The notes: a model not told the origin generated them from the sequence alone. Shown: positions 18,199 to 27,321, counted from the stretch's first letter. The stretch is 64,000 nucleotides of DNA from Halobacteriovorax marinus (GCA_002163155.1 MAAO01000005.1:1-64000), one strand, 5' to 3'. Program-made: numbers and translations.

Positions 18199-19812
18199 AT
18201 GAGAAGAAATTTATTACTATCACTCACTCTATTACTCTTAGCGAGTTGTGGACAAGGTAAGGACTACTATCAAAAGAATAACAAAATTAAAAATGTAGTT
18301 TTTATTATTGGAGATGGAATGGGTCCACAACAAATCTCTCTTCTACAACTCTATGCTAAACACGCCAAAGAGTCTCTCTACAATGGACAAAAAACAAATC
18401 TTGAAAAACTCATGGCAATTGGAGAAACAGGATTAGTGATGACAAACCCTGGAAAGAAACTTGTTGTCGACTCTTCTTGTTCTGCTACTCAATACGCAAC
18501 TGGTGAGTACTCCTTGCCAGAGGTTGTGGGAATAGATGACAACGGAGAATCTACAGAAACAATTCTAGAAGCAGCAAAAAAAGCTGGCCTTAGAACAGGA
18601 CTAGTTTCAGACGTTAGAATTACTCACGCGACCCCAGCTTCATATGCAGCACATAATATTAGTCGTGGAAATGAAAATGATATTGCACAGGAAATGCTAA
18701 GTGTTGGACCAGACGTAATGCTCTCAGGTGGGCTTAGACACTTTATTCCAAAAAGTGCCCTAAGTAACAAATCACTTAGAAGCCAAGTTCCTAGTCATAT
18801 AAAATTGAAATCAAAGAGAAAAGATGATGTGAATCTTATAAATAAAGCACAAAAAGATGGATACGAAGTTCTCTTTGATAAGCTATCTCTTAATAAGAGT
18901 ACTTCTAAGAAAGTGCTAGGGCTGTTTACGAATTCAGCAATGCCTAATGGAATCTGGCATACCCAAAATAAAGACAAAGCAGATAGAGTTATCCCAACCC
19001 TTTCTGAAATGACAAGCTTTGCCCTTAAGAATTTAGAAAACTCATCCAACGGATTTTTTCTCATGGTAGAAGCAGGACAAATAGATTGGGCCGGTCATGC
19101 AAATGATACTGGTCTCATGCTTCACGAAATGCTTAGGGCCGATGAAATGTTAGGAGTTGTTTTGAACTGGGTAAAAGATAGAGATGACACACTCGTTATA
19201 GTAACTGCTGATCACGAAACGGGTGGTTTTGGTTTCTCTTACAATGGTTTCAATGTTGAACGTGCTGAAAAAGTATCAAACAAAATGTTTAAAGATGGAG
19301 TTTATAAATCTAAATTTAATTATGGAGATTTTTCAACTCTGGACAAATTGTATAAACAAACTAAATCAAACGCGAATATTTTAAGGGAAGTTTCAAAGTG
19401 GTCTCCTGAAAAGAGAACAATTCCAAACATAAAAAATCTATTCGAATCGTATACTCAATACAAATATTCTTCAAAAGATATTTCAGAAATCATGCATTCT
19501 TCTAAGAACAAATTCTTTAAAAAAGGTCACTCATACTTAGGTGCTGAAAAGTTTCCAACTATTACTGATTTTTCTTCTTTCTATATTTATGGTGAAAGAA
19601 TTAGATCAAATATCGTAGCGAGGGTTCTGGCCCATCAGCAAAATACAGTTTGGGCCACAGCGACTCACACTTCGACTCCTGTAACGATGGTAACAGTGGG
19701 TCCAGCTAGCTTGACTAAAGAATTTGATGGAATGATGCACTCTACAGAAGTTGGAAGAAAAACATTTAAAGCACTAGGTCTTAAAAAAGAATTTAAGAGT
19801 GTTATAAAATAG
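18199..19812 (+). CDS. Lipoprotein alkaline phosphatase (PhoA family)
   Basis: This 537-residue phosphomonoesterase is anchored by a lipoprotein signal peptide (LLLLASC, Cys 17). Metal-binding and catalytic motifs are present: IIGDGMG (36-42), the nucleophile Ser 92 in VVDSSCSATQYATG, EAGQIDWAGHAND, TADHETGGFG and the late His in ATATHTSTPV. It would hydrolyse phosphate esters in the periplasm or at the surface. I see no clear Pho box upstream. The AAGGA ribosome-binding site is good. A structured RNA region lies 130 bases upstream. Confidence 0.93.
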   Translation: MRRNLLLSLTLLLLASCGQGKDYYQKNNKIKNVVFIIGDGMGPQQISLLQLYAKHAKESLYNGQKTNLEKLMAIGETGLVMTNPGKKLVVDSSCSATQYATGEYSLPEVVGIDDNGESTETILEAAKKAGLRTGLVSDVRITHATPASYAAHNISRGNENDIAQEMLSVGPDVMLSGGLRHFIPKSALSNKSLRSQVPSHIKLKSKRKDDVNLINKAQKDGYEVLFDKLSLNKSTSKKVLGLFTNSAMPNGIWHTQNKDKADRVIPTLSEMTSFALKNLENSSNGFFLMVEAGQIDWAGHANDTGLMLHEMLRADEMLGVVLNWVKDRDDTLVIVTADHETGGFGFSYNGFNVERAEKVSNKMFKDGVYKSKFNYGDFSTLDKLYKQTKSNANILREVSKWSPEKRTIPNIKNLFESYTQYKYSSKDISEIMHSSKNKFFKKGHSYLGAEKFPTITDFSSFYIYGERIRSNIVARVLAHQQNTVWATATHTSTPVTMVTVGPASLTKEFDGMMHSTEVGRKTFKALGLKKEFKSVIK

Positions 19813-19825
19813 AAGAACTTATTAC

Positions 19826-20971
19826 TTAGAGTGATTGCTCATAATGAGTGGGTCCTGATTTAGAAATCATGGCCCCTCCTAAGCATACCTCTTGTTCATC
19901 AATCGTTAGGTAAAAAACTATCGATTGTCTAACCGCCACTGCTCTTTGAGATTCAGCAAAAGTCACATGAATCAAATCACCATCAATACTTTCAATGGTA
20001 CAATCTTGATCTGCCTGACGATATCTAACCTTGGCACGACACTTTAGTGGCAACTCAAACTTAAAGTCAGCTGAAACCCAAGAAATTTCATCTGCCCAAA
20101 GTTCATCACAATACAGAGCAGGATGTTCTCCTCCACGCTCTACTATGATGACATTTCTTTCTATGTCTTTTCCAACGACAAACCATGGCTCACCTGGTCC
20201 ACCGAGACCTAAGCCTTTTCGCTGTCCCATAGTATAATAGACAGAACCTGTATGAGATCCTACGACTTCACCTTTTAAATTTTCAAACTTTCCAGGTTTT
20301 AGGGCGATATAGTTTGAAAGAAAATTCTTAAAGTTTCTCTCTCCTATAAAACATATTCCTGTAGAGTCTTTCTTATCTTTCGTGGCCAGATCATACTTAG
20401 TGGCAAGAGCTCTAACTTCTGATTTTGGTAGATGGCCTATAGGAAATATTATTCTATTAAGTTTCTCTTCTTTCATTGTATAGAGAAAGTATGTCTGGTC
20501 TTTACCTGGATCATTTCCTTTTACGAGTCTATTCTCACCAGAAAGATTCGTATTTTGACAGTAATGCCCAGTCGCTAGATAATCGGCACCAAGTTCAATC
20601 GCCTTATCTAAGAAGACCTTAAATTTAATTTCTCTATTACAGAGAATATCTGGATTGGGTGTAAAACCGGCTTCATACTCACTGAGAAAATGTTTAAAGA
20701 CATTTTCTTTATACTCTTTAACAAACTCAACTGAATAATAAGGAATATCTAATTTTTCACATACACTTATAACATCAGCATATTCTTTAGAGGCCTGACA
20801 TACGCCAAACTCATCCTCTTCTTCCCAATTCTTCATGAACATTCCTATGACGTTATACCCTTGTTCTTTTAAAAGGGCCGCGCATACGGAACTATCAACT
20901 CCACCGGACATACCAACGATGACAGTGGTTTCTTCATTAGGTTTAATTTGGTTTGGTGCTGTAAAACTCAT
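19826..20971 (-). CDS. mnmA: tRNA-specific 2-thiouridylase
   Basis: MnmA thiolates U34 of Lys, Glu and Gln tRNAs. The ATP pyrophosphatase loop GMSGGVDSS (20-28), catalytic Cys in NPDILCNREIKF (Cys 111) and the second Cys in STGICFIGERNF (Cys 207) are all present, with normal length (381). C-terminal beta-barrel domains end in VCLGGAMI. The upstream sequence has no strong ribosome-binding site; it reads TGT-TACAAG six bases before ATG, a degenerate version of the leaderless pattern seen elsewhere in the window. A divergent paralogue lies 2.4 kb away on the same strand. Confidence 0.96.
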   Translation of the reverse strand: MSFTAPNQIKPNEETTVIVGMSGGVDSSVCAALLKEQGYNVIGMFMKNWEEEDEFGVCQASKEYADVISVCEKLDIPYYSVEFVKEYKENVFKHFLSEYEAGFTPNPDILCNREIKFKVFLDKAIELGADYLATGHYCQNTNLSGENRLVKGNDPGKDQTYFLYTMKEEKLNRIIFPIGHLPKSEVRALATKYDLATKDKKDSTGICFIGERNFKNFLSNYIALKPGKFENLKGEVVGSHTGSVYYTMGQRKGLGLGGPGEPWFVVGKDIERNVIIVERGGEHPALYCDELWADEISWVSADFKFELPLKCRAKVRYRQADQDCTIESIDGDLIHVTFAESQRAVAVRQSIVFYLTIDEQEVCLGGAMISKSGPTHYEQSL

Positions 20972-21015
20972 GAGAATCTTGTAACAAGAAATCTGCGTTT
21001 GGGAAAGGGACCGGG

Positions 21016-22161
21016 TTAAATTATATCGTAGCTCCAGGCCAAGACACTAGGGCCTAAGTAGAGAAAAGAGTTGTATAAGGTCTTGAAATTAAGGGTTTCA
21101 ACAAAATCATTTGAGGTATGATGATTTTTAAAGTTAAAGTCATCCTCCCAATTTTGAGAGAATGTGCAAGCAGCAAAGCCAGCATCCCAGAAATTCACAT
21201 GATCTCCAGAGTTAAAGCCATTGGACTCAATATCAAACTTTACTCCTGATTGAGCTTTATCCCCAACGGATTTAAGAGATTTAACAAGTTTCAGATCTTT
21301 ACCATGTAGAGCTTCATTTTCTTTTCTTATATAAATTTTGAAATTATTAAACTTCTTTTTTTTATCTTTGCTTTTAGTATCATGACCAAGCATGAGAACA
21401 TTTACAAATCCTGCAAATTTTTCTTTTTTCAATGATTGTTTATATTTAGAAACAAAGGCCCTAGCTCCAAGAAAACCAAATTCTTGATAATCAAAGAAGA
21501 CAACTCTAACTGTTTTAGGTAAATCAACTTCAGAGAGAACTTCGATCATAGAAAGAAGAACAGAAACTCCAGTTCCATTATTATCTGCACCGGGTTGAGC
21601 AGATTCAAAGTCAATTTTTAAATTTTCTTTATTAAATGTTATTGTATCAAAGTGTGCACCAAGGACTATGACTTCATCAGGGTTAATTGTTCCTTTTTTT
21701 TCCCAAATGACATTACTCCCCTTAACGTTTCTAAGTTTACCTAAATGACCAATCATTGAATTTGTAAAACTGTTCCATTTTTTGTAGGTTTTAGATGTCT
21801 TTGAATAGTTTCCAGCGATTTCTTTTTGAAAATCTTTTCTGTATAGAGAAATGGCATGATCAATATCGGGAGAGAATTCATCGATAATAACGTTAGAATT
21901 TCCATCTATTTTTTTAATCCTATCAAAAATCCATTTCGCCGTTTTTTCATGTCCCTTGCTCCCCACCATTCTCGAGGGGCGACAGCAAGAAACAAAACTT
22001 CTCAGGTTAGAAATTAAAAGTTTCTTATCATATTTCTTAAATACTCTTTTTACGGAAGAGAGATTTGTAATTTTCTTATCGTAAGATCTTAGGACAAACT
22101 TATCCATCGCCAGAGTATTCAATTGAAAAGTAATCAAAATTAAAAACAATATTTTTTTCAT
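21016..22161 (-). CDS. Secreted M28-family peptidase-like protein
   Basis: A signal peptide (about 1-18) leads into an M28 zinc aminopeptidase fold (381 residues). The metal ligands are all recognisable: His 170 in GAHFD, Asp 193 in GADNNGTG, Glu 227, Asp 320 or thereabouts in SGDHVNFWD, and His 347/348 in HHTSNDFVE. The residue before the metal-binding Glu, normally the Glu that acts as general base (EE.G..GS), is Gln here (FFDYQEFGFLGA). Activity may therefore be altered. It sits between mnmA and the MnmA paralogue and is read in the same direction. Confidence 0.85.
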   Translation of the reverse strand: MKKILFLILITFQLNTLAMDKFVLRSYDKKITNLSSVKRVFKKYDKKLLISNLRSFVSCCRPSRMVGSKGHEKTAKWIFDRIKKIDGNSNVIIDEFSPDIDHAISLYRKDFQKEIAGNYSKTSKTYKKWNSFTNSMIGHLGKLRNVKGSNVIWEKKGTINPDEVIVLGAHFDTITFNKENLKIDFESAQPGADNNGTGVSVLLSMIEVLSEVDLPKTVRVVFFDYQEFGFLGARAFVSKYKQSLKKEKFAGFVNVLMLGHDTKSKDKKKKFNNFKIYIRKENEALHGKDLKLVKSLKSVGDKAQSGVKFDIESNGFNSGDHVNFWDAGFAACTFSQNWEDDFNFKNHHTSNDFVETLNFKTLYNSFLYLGPSVLAWSYDII

Positions 22162-22164
22162 AAT

Positions 22165-23394
22165 TTAAAACTCGAAGTTAATTTTTGGTTTCTTTTCACT
22201 TTCATCTATGATGACTTCTTCTTCATCACGGTTTTTTGGAAAAGTTCTATACTCGCCTTCATCAAAATATCCAGCGTGTCTCACTACTCCAGAACCTAAG
22301 ACTTTAGCACCCATGCCTTTCTTGTTATAAAAAACTTGGTAACCACCTCTCGGACATTGCCCATCTTGTTTTTCTACAAACTCAACAACTACCGAACGAT
22401 TATTCTTAAAATACAAAATACAGGGAAATTTTTCACCTGCTGCTGCAAGCTGCACAAAACATTTTAGAGGCTTAGATAAATCCATAGCAGGATCGTGAGA
22501 AAATCTCATTAAACGACAATGAGTGAAAAAGTGTTTATCTATAAAATCAACGTAAACCAATTGTTTACCAGGAAAGATTTTTACAACATGTAAATTCTTA
22601 TCAACAAGAGAACTCCCCTTTGAAGGTATATTGCTTTGATTTAGTTCATACAAGTGAACACCAAGGTGTTCACAAAGAGTTGTTTCATCTTTGAAATTAA
22701 TTATACTTCCTTCTTTTCGTAAACTAGGAGCAGTAAACTTCTCAACAGCAGAAATAAAGTCAGGACTTGAAAGAAAGGTCCTTCTCTTTAGCTTATTTTC
22801 TTTGTCATTCTTTGAGAATTTTAAACCAAGAAGACTAGAGATTTTGTCCACTTCATTAGATTTTATTTCTGCCAATGGAAAAATAAGTTTAGAAAGTTCT
22901 TCTTGAGAGAGCCTACTTAGTCCGTAAGTCTCATCACAAGTGATATCGTTGGGAACAAGTAAGCTAAAAATTCCACTTTTTTGATTTTTAAAAATCTTCG
23001 CCTTATGTCCAGTAGCAATTAGATCCACTTTAAGTTTCTTTCCCTTCTCTAAAAGGGTTTCTACAAGAACTTTATTCCAAGCAATGATAGGTTCAAACTT
23101 TTCTCCTGCTAGTCTAGTTGAGACTACAGGCTCCACAAGTCTTGAATAAAATAAACTCGAAACATTTGTTCCATAAAATGGAATCTCCATCTGATCACAC
23201 ATGGCCTTGATATCATCTAAGTTAGTAGGGTTCCATACTTTAAAACTTTCATAATCATATTCATGAAAAACAATCCCTAGACCTATTACATTCATACCTT
23301 GTTTTTTTAATAAATAAGCCGCAACAGTGGATTCGATTCCACCATCCATTCCCACAAGAACTGTTTCACGTTTATTTTTTCCAACTTGATTCAT
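22165..23394 (-). CDS. MnmA paralogue lacking catalytic residues
   Basis: The protein aligns with MnmA over its whole length (409 residues from the ATG at 23394; the frame is open to a TTG at 23418). The correspondence includes the DLIATGHKAKIF stretch and the SKLIFPLAEIKSNEVDKISSLLG segment. The defining residues are changed. The PP-loop SGGVDSS is DGGIEST (residues 17-23), the catalytic Cys is Trp (EPIIAWNK, Trp 106), and the second Cys region reads RRTFLSSPDF without Cys. It is probably not a thiouridylase. It may bind tRNA or ATP, or regulate the real MnmA; these are guesses. An extended -10 box lies six bases before the ATG. Confidence 0.85.
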   Translation of the reverse strand: MNQVGKNKRETVLVGMDGGIESTVAAYLLKKQGMNVIGLGIVFHEYDYESFKVWNPTNLDDIKAMCDQMEIPFYGTNVSSLFYSRLVEPVVSTRLAGEKFEPIIAWNKVLVETLLEKGKKLKVDLIATGHKAKIFKNQKSGIFSLLVPNDITCDETYGLSRLSQEELSKLIFPLAEIKSNEVDKISSLLGLKFSKNDKENKLKRRTFLSSPDFISAVEKFTAPSLRKEGSIINFKDETTLCEHLGVHLYELNQSNIPSKGSSLVDKNLHVVKIFPGKQLVYVDFIDKHFFTHCRLMRFSHDPAMDLSKPLKCFVQLAAAGEKFPCILYFKNNRSVVVEFVEKQDGQCPRGGYQVFYNKKGMGAKVLGSGVVRHAGYFDEGEYRTFPKNRDEEEVIIDESEKKPKINFEF

Positions 23395-23400
23395 GAGAAC

Positions 23401-23409
23401 ATTATAACA
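23401..23409 (-). promoter_or_regulatory. Extended -10 promoter, probable leaderless start
   Basis: On the minus strand TGT-TATAAT is followed by six bases (GTTCTC) and then the ATG of the MnmA paralogue. That spacing puts +1 at or within a base of the start codon, and no ribosome-binding site is present. No good -35 is visible, as expected for an extended -10. Confidence 0.6.
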
Positions 23410-23543
23410 AATTTTCAATACTTTAACAGCATGGAGGCAATAAGAGACTATTTAACAAGGGAATAAAGAGCACATTATACCCGAGCCTCTAACTCCGACA
23501 TAATATATCTAAAGCTAGATGCTCGAATTCCGAAAAGATCTAT

Positions 23544-24200
23544 ATGATATCTAGAAATGCCCCAGAAATTACAAAGGGAGATATACTTCTCTTTGAAACT
23601 GAAAATCAAAAGCACAATCAAAGTCAGTTAAAAGACTTCATTTACTTTTTAAAGTATTGTGGGAAACGTGGTGCTATTAAATTTAATCACGTAGAAGAAA
23701 AAGCTACGCTTCTTAAAAATTTAACTCTTAAAGAAAATATACTACTAGATTCAGGAATGAAGAGAAACGAAGACAAAAGTCTCGTAAAACTATTGGCCGA
23801 AAAAGGTTTAACCTACCTTTCTTTACTAGCGAAGAAACTCGATGACGAAAACCTCTACCCTAATCAAGTTGATATTGAAGCTAAGAAAATTACATCACTC
23901 ATTAAAGTTCTCTTTTCAAGTGCAGATTACCTATTTCTTGAAAGACCTGAAAAATATCTTTCAAAATCTACACAGGACTTGTTTATTTCGGCGCTATTTC
24001 AGTCTCTAACACAGAAGGGGCAGATTCTATTACTCACAAGTGATCAACGAAATATGTGGCTGCAACACGTTACAAAAGTTGTTACTAGATCAAAAAATAG
24101 CCACTTTTCACTTGATGCTGTTATCAGTCAAAGTGAAGTTATAAATAAAGGACACTTAGAATTCGAAGGACCCCTATTTAGTCACAAAAAAGCCGCTTAA
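23544..24200 (+). CDS. Degenerate ABC-ATPase-like protein
   Basis: This 218-residue cytosolic protein has no clear family name. Its second half reads like an ABC ATPase. NLTLKENILL resembles the Q-loop side, YPNQVDIEAKKITSLIKVLFSSADYLFLERPE occupies the place of the signature and Walker B (normally LSGGQ...LLLDEP), and GQILLLTSDQ resembles the H-loop strand. There is no Walker A (GxxGxGKS/T) and the signature is lost, so ATP hydrolysis is unlikely. It is read towards the cytosine methyltransferase, 88 bases downstream. Start choice is uncertain because no good ribosome-binding site is visible. Confidence 0.6.
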   Translation: MISRNAPEITKGDILLFETENQKHNQSQLKDFIYFLKYCGKRGAIKFNHVEEKATLLKNLTLKENILLDSGMKRNEDKSLVKLLAEKGLTYLSLLAKKLDDENLYPNQVDIEAKKITSLIKVLFSSADYLFLERPEKYLSKSTQDLFISALFQSLTQKGQILLLTSDQRNMWLQHVTKVVTRSKNSHFSLDAVISQSEVINKGHLEFEGPLFSHKKAA

Positions 24201-24288
24201 TTCAACTTCAAAATTTGACAGAATCGCACAGCTAATCGGATAATATCTTATAATTAATAGATATTTAACCCACATCCATAGAGAAAAA

Positions 24289-25440
24289 ATGAGTAAAAAC
24301 ACACTAAATTTCATCGATGTCTTCGCTGGAGCAGGCGGACTATCATGTGGTCTTGAAATGGCCGGTCTAAAATGTTTACTCGGCGTAGATCATGACAAAT
24401 ATGCCATGGAAACCTTTGCCAAGAATCACAAGTATGCCCAAACTTACTGTGGTGATATTAGAAAATTAACCAAGAAAGTCCTTCTTGAAAAATTAGATGG
24501 CAATCCTGTGCACGTAGTTGTTGGTGGTCCACCTTGCCAAGGTTTTTCTACCGTAGGTCTTGGTAACCCCGATGACATGAGAAATGCTCTCTTCTTAGAA
24601 TTTATTCGTATCGTGAAAACGACTCAACCCTACTTTGTTGTGGTAGAAAATGTCACAGGACTCTTAGCAAAGAAGAATGAAAAAACGCTTCAAAATATAT
24701 TTAAGAAATTTAAAACACTTGGTTATGATATGGATGTACAGGTTATGTCCTCACAAAACTATGGAGTACCAGAAAAGAGAAGAAGAACAATTCTCATTGG
24801 TACTCGTGTGCAGACGGATATAAATTTTCCTAAACTCACTCACGATACCATTATTGCAAAGACTTTTCGTAATGCAGTAACTGTAGGAGACGCCCTAGAG
24901 AATTTAGCAACTAAGAATGGAATCACTTATAATCATGATCTAGAGCTTGCTCAATTAAAATCAAAAATTGAAAAAAGAAGGCTGGCACGAATTCCAGAAG
25001 GAAAAGGAATTCGTTACGAAGCTGATGAAAAGAAATACTTCACTCCTTCTTTAAAGCTAGGTGTAGACTGGGTAAATCTAAGAGAGAACCGTTTTAGACA
25101 AACTAAGTATCAAAGGTTGGACAGAAATAAACCAAGTCCTACTATTATGACCCATAGACATAGCTACTTCCACCCTGTTGAAGACAGATACCTCACTCAA
25201 AGAGAAGCTGCCGCATTCCAAAGTTTTCCAAATACGTTTCAGTTCATGGGGCCACTATCGGCTCAGTGGAGACAAATAGGAAACGCTGTCCCTCCACTCA
25301 TGGCACGTGCCATTGGAAAGACATTGGTCAATATGCATAAGATCTATTTGAACAAAAGAGATTCAAAGTCCATAACTAAGAGTAATACTAAACAAAAGAT
25401 TAGAAATGTTAGAGAGAAAGCTTTTGTCTACAAGAAATAA
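24289..25440 (+). CDS. Orphan C5-cytosine DNA methyltransferase
   Basis: This is a 383-residue m5C methyltransferase. It has motif I (FIDVFAGAGGLSCGLE), the catalytic PCQGFS loop (GGPPCQGFSTVG), the ENV motif (VVENVTGLL), RRRTILIGTR and the closing IGNAVPP. The target-recognition region (about 195-275) is compact, and the specificity is unknown. No restriction endonuclease lies next to it, so it is an orphan on the evidence of this window. Its 3' end overlaps the next gene by 35 bases in another frame. It probably acts in DNA marking, regulation or protection from foreign nucleases. Confidence 0.95.
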   Translation: MSKNTLNFIDVFAGAGGLSCGLEMAGLKCLLGVDHDKYAMETFAKNHKYAQTYCGDIRKLTKKVLLEKLDGNPVHVVVGGPPCQGFSTVGLGNPDDMRNALFLEFIRIVKTTQPYFVVVENVTGLLAKKNEKTLQNIFKKFKTLGYDMDVQVMSSQNYGVPEKRRRTILIGTRVQTDINFPKLTHDTIIAKTFRNAVTVGDALENLATKNGITYNHDLELAQLKSKIEKRRLARIPEGKGIRYEADEKKYFTPSLKLGVDWVNLRENRFRQTKYQRLDRNKPSPTIMTHRHSYFHPVEDRYLTQREAAAFQSFPNTFQFMGPLSAQWRQIGNAVPPLMARAIGKTLVNMHKIYLNKRDSKSITKSNTKQKIRNVREKAFVYKK

Positions 25441-26428
25441 TTTAGCAATACTTCTTGTACTTTTTTTAAGTACAAGTTGTTCATTACTTCCAAAAAAAGA
25501 ATGTATCGTAACTAGGGCAGCTTTTGATATTGGTTCAGGCTCAACTAAAATGACCGTTGCGAAAGTAAACTCTTGCGAAAATAAACTAGTAGAGATTTTA
25601 TTTGAAGACCAGTCAGCTGTCCCCTATAAGCAATCACTTTATAAAAATGCTAATTCATTCTCAGATGAAGTCATTTCACTTGGAATAAAAGAGCTTACGG
25701 AGCTAAAGCTGAATGCCATAGATATCGGCGCCACAGAGTTTAGCGCCTTGGCCACTCAAGCATTTAGAGATGCAAAAAATGGAAGCGAAACTCTACGTAA
25801 ATTAGAAAAAGAAACAGATATAGAAATTAATGTCATCACTCAAACTTTAGAAGCCAGATTTGGATTCCTTGGAACAAAGATCAAACATCCTTTTGATGAA
25901 TCAGACAAAATTCTTGTTTGGGATATTGGTGGCGGAAGTATGCAAATGACGTATTTCAAAGATGGTAAATATCACCACTATTTAGGAACTTTAGCCAGTG
26001 TTTCATTTAAAGAAAAAGTCCTAGAAAGATTTTATCCTAACGATACTAATACGCCTAACCCTATTGGTAAGTCTAGATCCAAAAAAGCAACGATACTCTC
26101 CCGCTTTTTTGCTCACGGAAATGTTCCTTCAGACATAAAAAAATACATAGAAAAGGCACGGGTATTTGGAATTGGTGGAGTTCACTACTATTCACTTAGA
26201 AAGCAGGCCTTAAAGAAGGGCCATATATACAATCAAACTCAACTAAGAGTCGCCTTAAAAAAACGATCTAAACTAAACGATCGAAAGATTGGCGGTAAGT
26301 ACGCTAAGACAGAAGTTACTAATATTGCACTTGTTCTAGGTTTCATGGAAGCGCTAGGAGTTCGAAAAGTAGAGACACTAAAAGTGAATATGTCTCACGG
26401 CTTATTTTTAGATGAGAAGTCATGGTAA
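25406..26428 (+). CDS. Lipoprotein Ppx/GppA-like phosphatase
   Basis: The 340-residue protein carries the exopolyphosphatase/pppGpp phosphatase fold. The phosphate-1 motif AFDIGSGSTKMTV and the phosphate-2 motif VWDIGGGSMQM are clear, as is the AT.A.R..K segment (ALATQAFRDAKNG). An N-terminal lipoprotein signal (LLVLFLSTSC, Cys 25) places it outside the cytoplasm, which is unusual because Ppx/GppA enzymes act on cytosolic polyphosphate or pppGpp. It starts inside the methyltransferase gene and overlaps the hydrolase gene by 7 bases, so the three genes appear cotranscribed. Confidence 0.82.
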   Translation: MLERKLLSTRNNLAILLVLFLSTSCSLLPKKECIVTRAAFDIGSGSTKMTVAKVNSCENKLVEILFEDQSAVPYKQSLYKNANSFSDEVISLGIKELTELKLNAIDIGATEFSALATQAFRDAKNGSETLRKLEKETDIEINVITQTLEARFGFLGTKIKHPFDESDKILVWDIGGGSMQMTYFKDGKYHHYLGTLASVSFKEKVLERFYPNDTNTPNPIGKSRSKKATILSRFFAHGNVPSDIKKYIEKARVFGIGGVHYYSLRKQALKKGHIYNQTQLRVALKKRSKLNDRKIGGKYAKTEVTNIALVLGFMEALGVRKVETLKVNMSHGLFLDEKSW

Positions 26429-27321
26429 AATATCTTCTTTTGCTATCGTTATTTTTCTCTTATGGATGTGCTAGCGAAAAGAATTACTATAACTACTATG
26501 CAAATAAAAATCTTGGTAGCAAGTTCTTAAAAATAGATAATCTCAAAGTACATTACAGAGAAATTGGTACAGGAGATACTATAGTTCTTCTCCATGGAAT
26601 ATGTGATAGTTTACATACTTGGAGATACTGGAAAAATCAACTTGTTCAGCAAGGCTTCCATGTCATCACTGTTGATATACCCGGTTTTGGACTCACCGGA
26701 AAATGGAACAAAGCTTATACCATTGAAAATTATACTATTTTCTTAAAAGAATTCCTCGATAAGTTAGAAATTAAAAAAACTCATATAATTGGAAATAGCT
26801 TAGGAGGATATCTTGCTTGGAATTTTGCAAGCTCACATCCTGAGCGAGTGAACAAGCTAGGATTAATATCTCCCGCAGCTTACCCCCTCGATCCTCCATT
26901 CGTTGTAAAAATGGCCTCTAACTCTTTTACAAGATGGCTATCCAAGACTTTTAACAATAGAGCTATTTCTGATCACTTAGCTGAATCTGTTTTTAACAAA
27001 CCAGAAAAAATGAGCGAATGGGATAAGGAAAGGTTTTATAGACTGTTTAATTTAGAAGGAAATCATGATGCTTATATGGGAGTCTTTCAAAACATTCTTG
27101 AAATTGCAGAACATGAACCAAATCTAACTCTCTTAAAAACTCCAACTTTACTTCTGTGGGGAGAAAAAGATGCATGGATCCCCCACAATCAAGCAAAACT
27201 ATGGGAAAGAGATGTTAAAAATTTAAAATTAATTAGTTACAAAGATGTAGGGCATGTTCCTCAATTAGAAATTCCCAATAAGAGTTTAAATGATGTTATT
27301 CATTTTTTGAAAACTGAATAA
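26422..27321 (+). CDS. Lipoprotein alpha/beta hydrolase
   Basis: This 299-residue alpha/beta-fold hydrolase has a lipobox (FFSYGC, Cys 16), so it is anchored in the envelope. The oxyanion motif is LLHGICDS. The nucleophile Ser 126 lies in GNSLGG. Asp (WGEKDAWIP, about 252) and His (DVGHVPQLE, about 275) complete the triad. It most likely acts as an esterase or lipase-type enzyme, and the substrate is unknown. It overlaps the Ppx/GppA-like gene by 7 bases. Its end overlaps the convergent histidine kinase gene by 26 bases. Confidence 0.88.
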   Translation: MVKYLLLLSLFFSYGCASEKNYYNYYANKNLGSKFLKIDNLKVHYREIGTGDTIVLLHGICDSLHTWRYWKNQLVQQGFHVITVDIPGFGLTGKWNKAYTIENYTIFLKEFLDKLEIKKTHIIGNSLGGYLAWNFASSHPERVNKLGLISPAAYPLDPPFVVKMASNSFTRWLSKTFNNRAISDHLAESVFNKPEKMSEWDKERFYRLFNLEGNHDAYMGVFQNILEIAEHEPNLTLLKTPTLLLWGEKDAWIPHNQAKLWERDVKNLKLISYKDVGHVPQLEIPNKSLNDVIHFLKTE

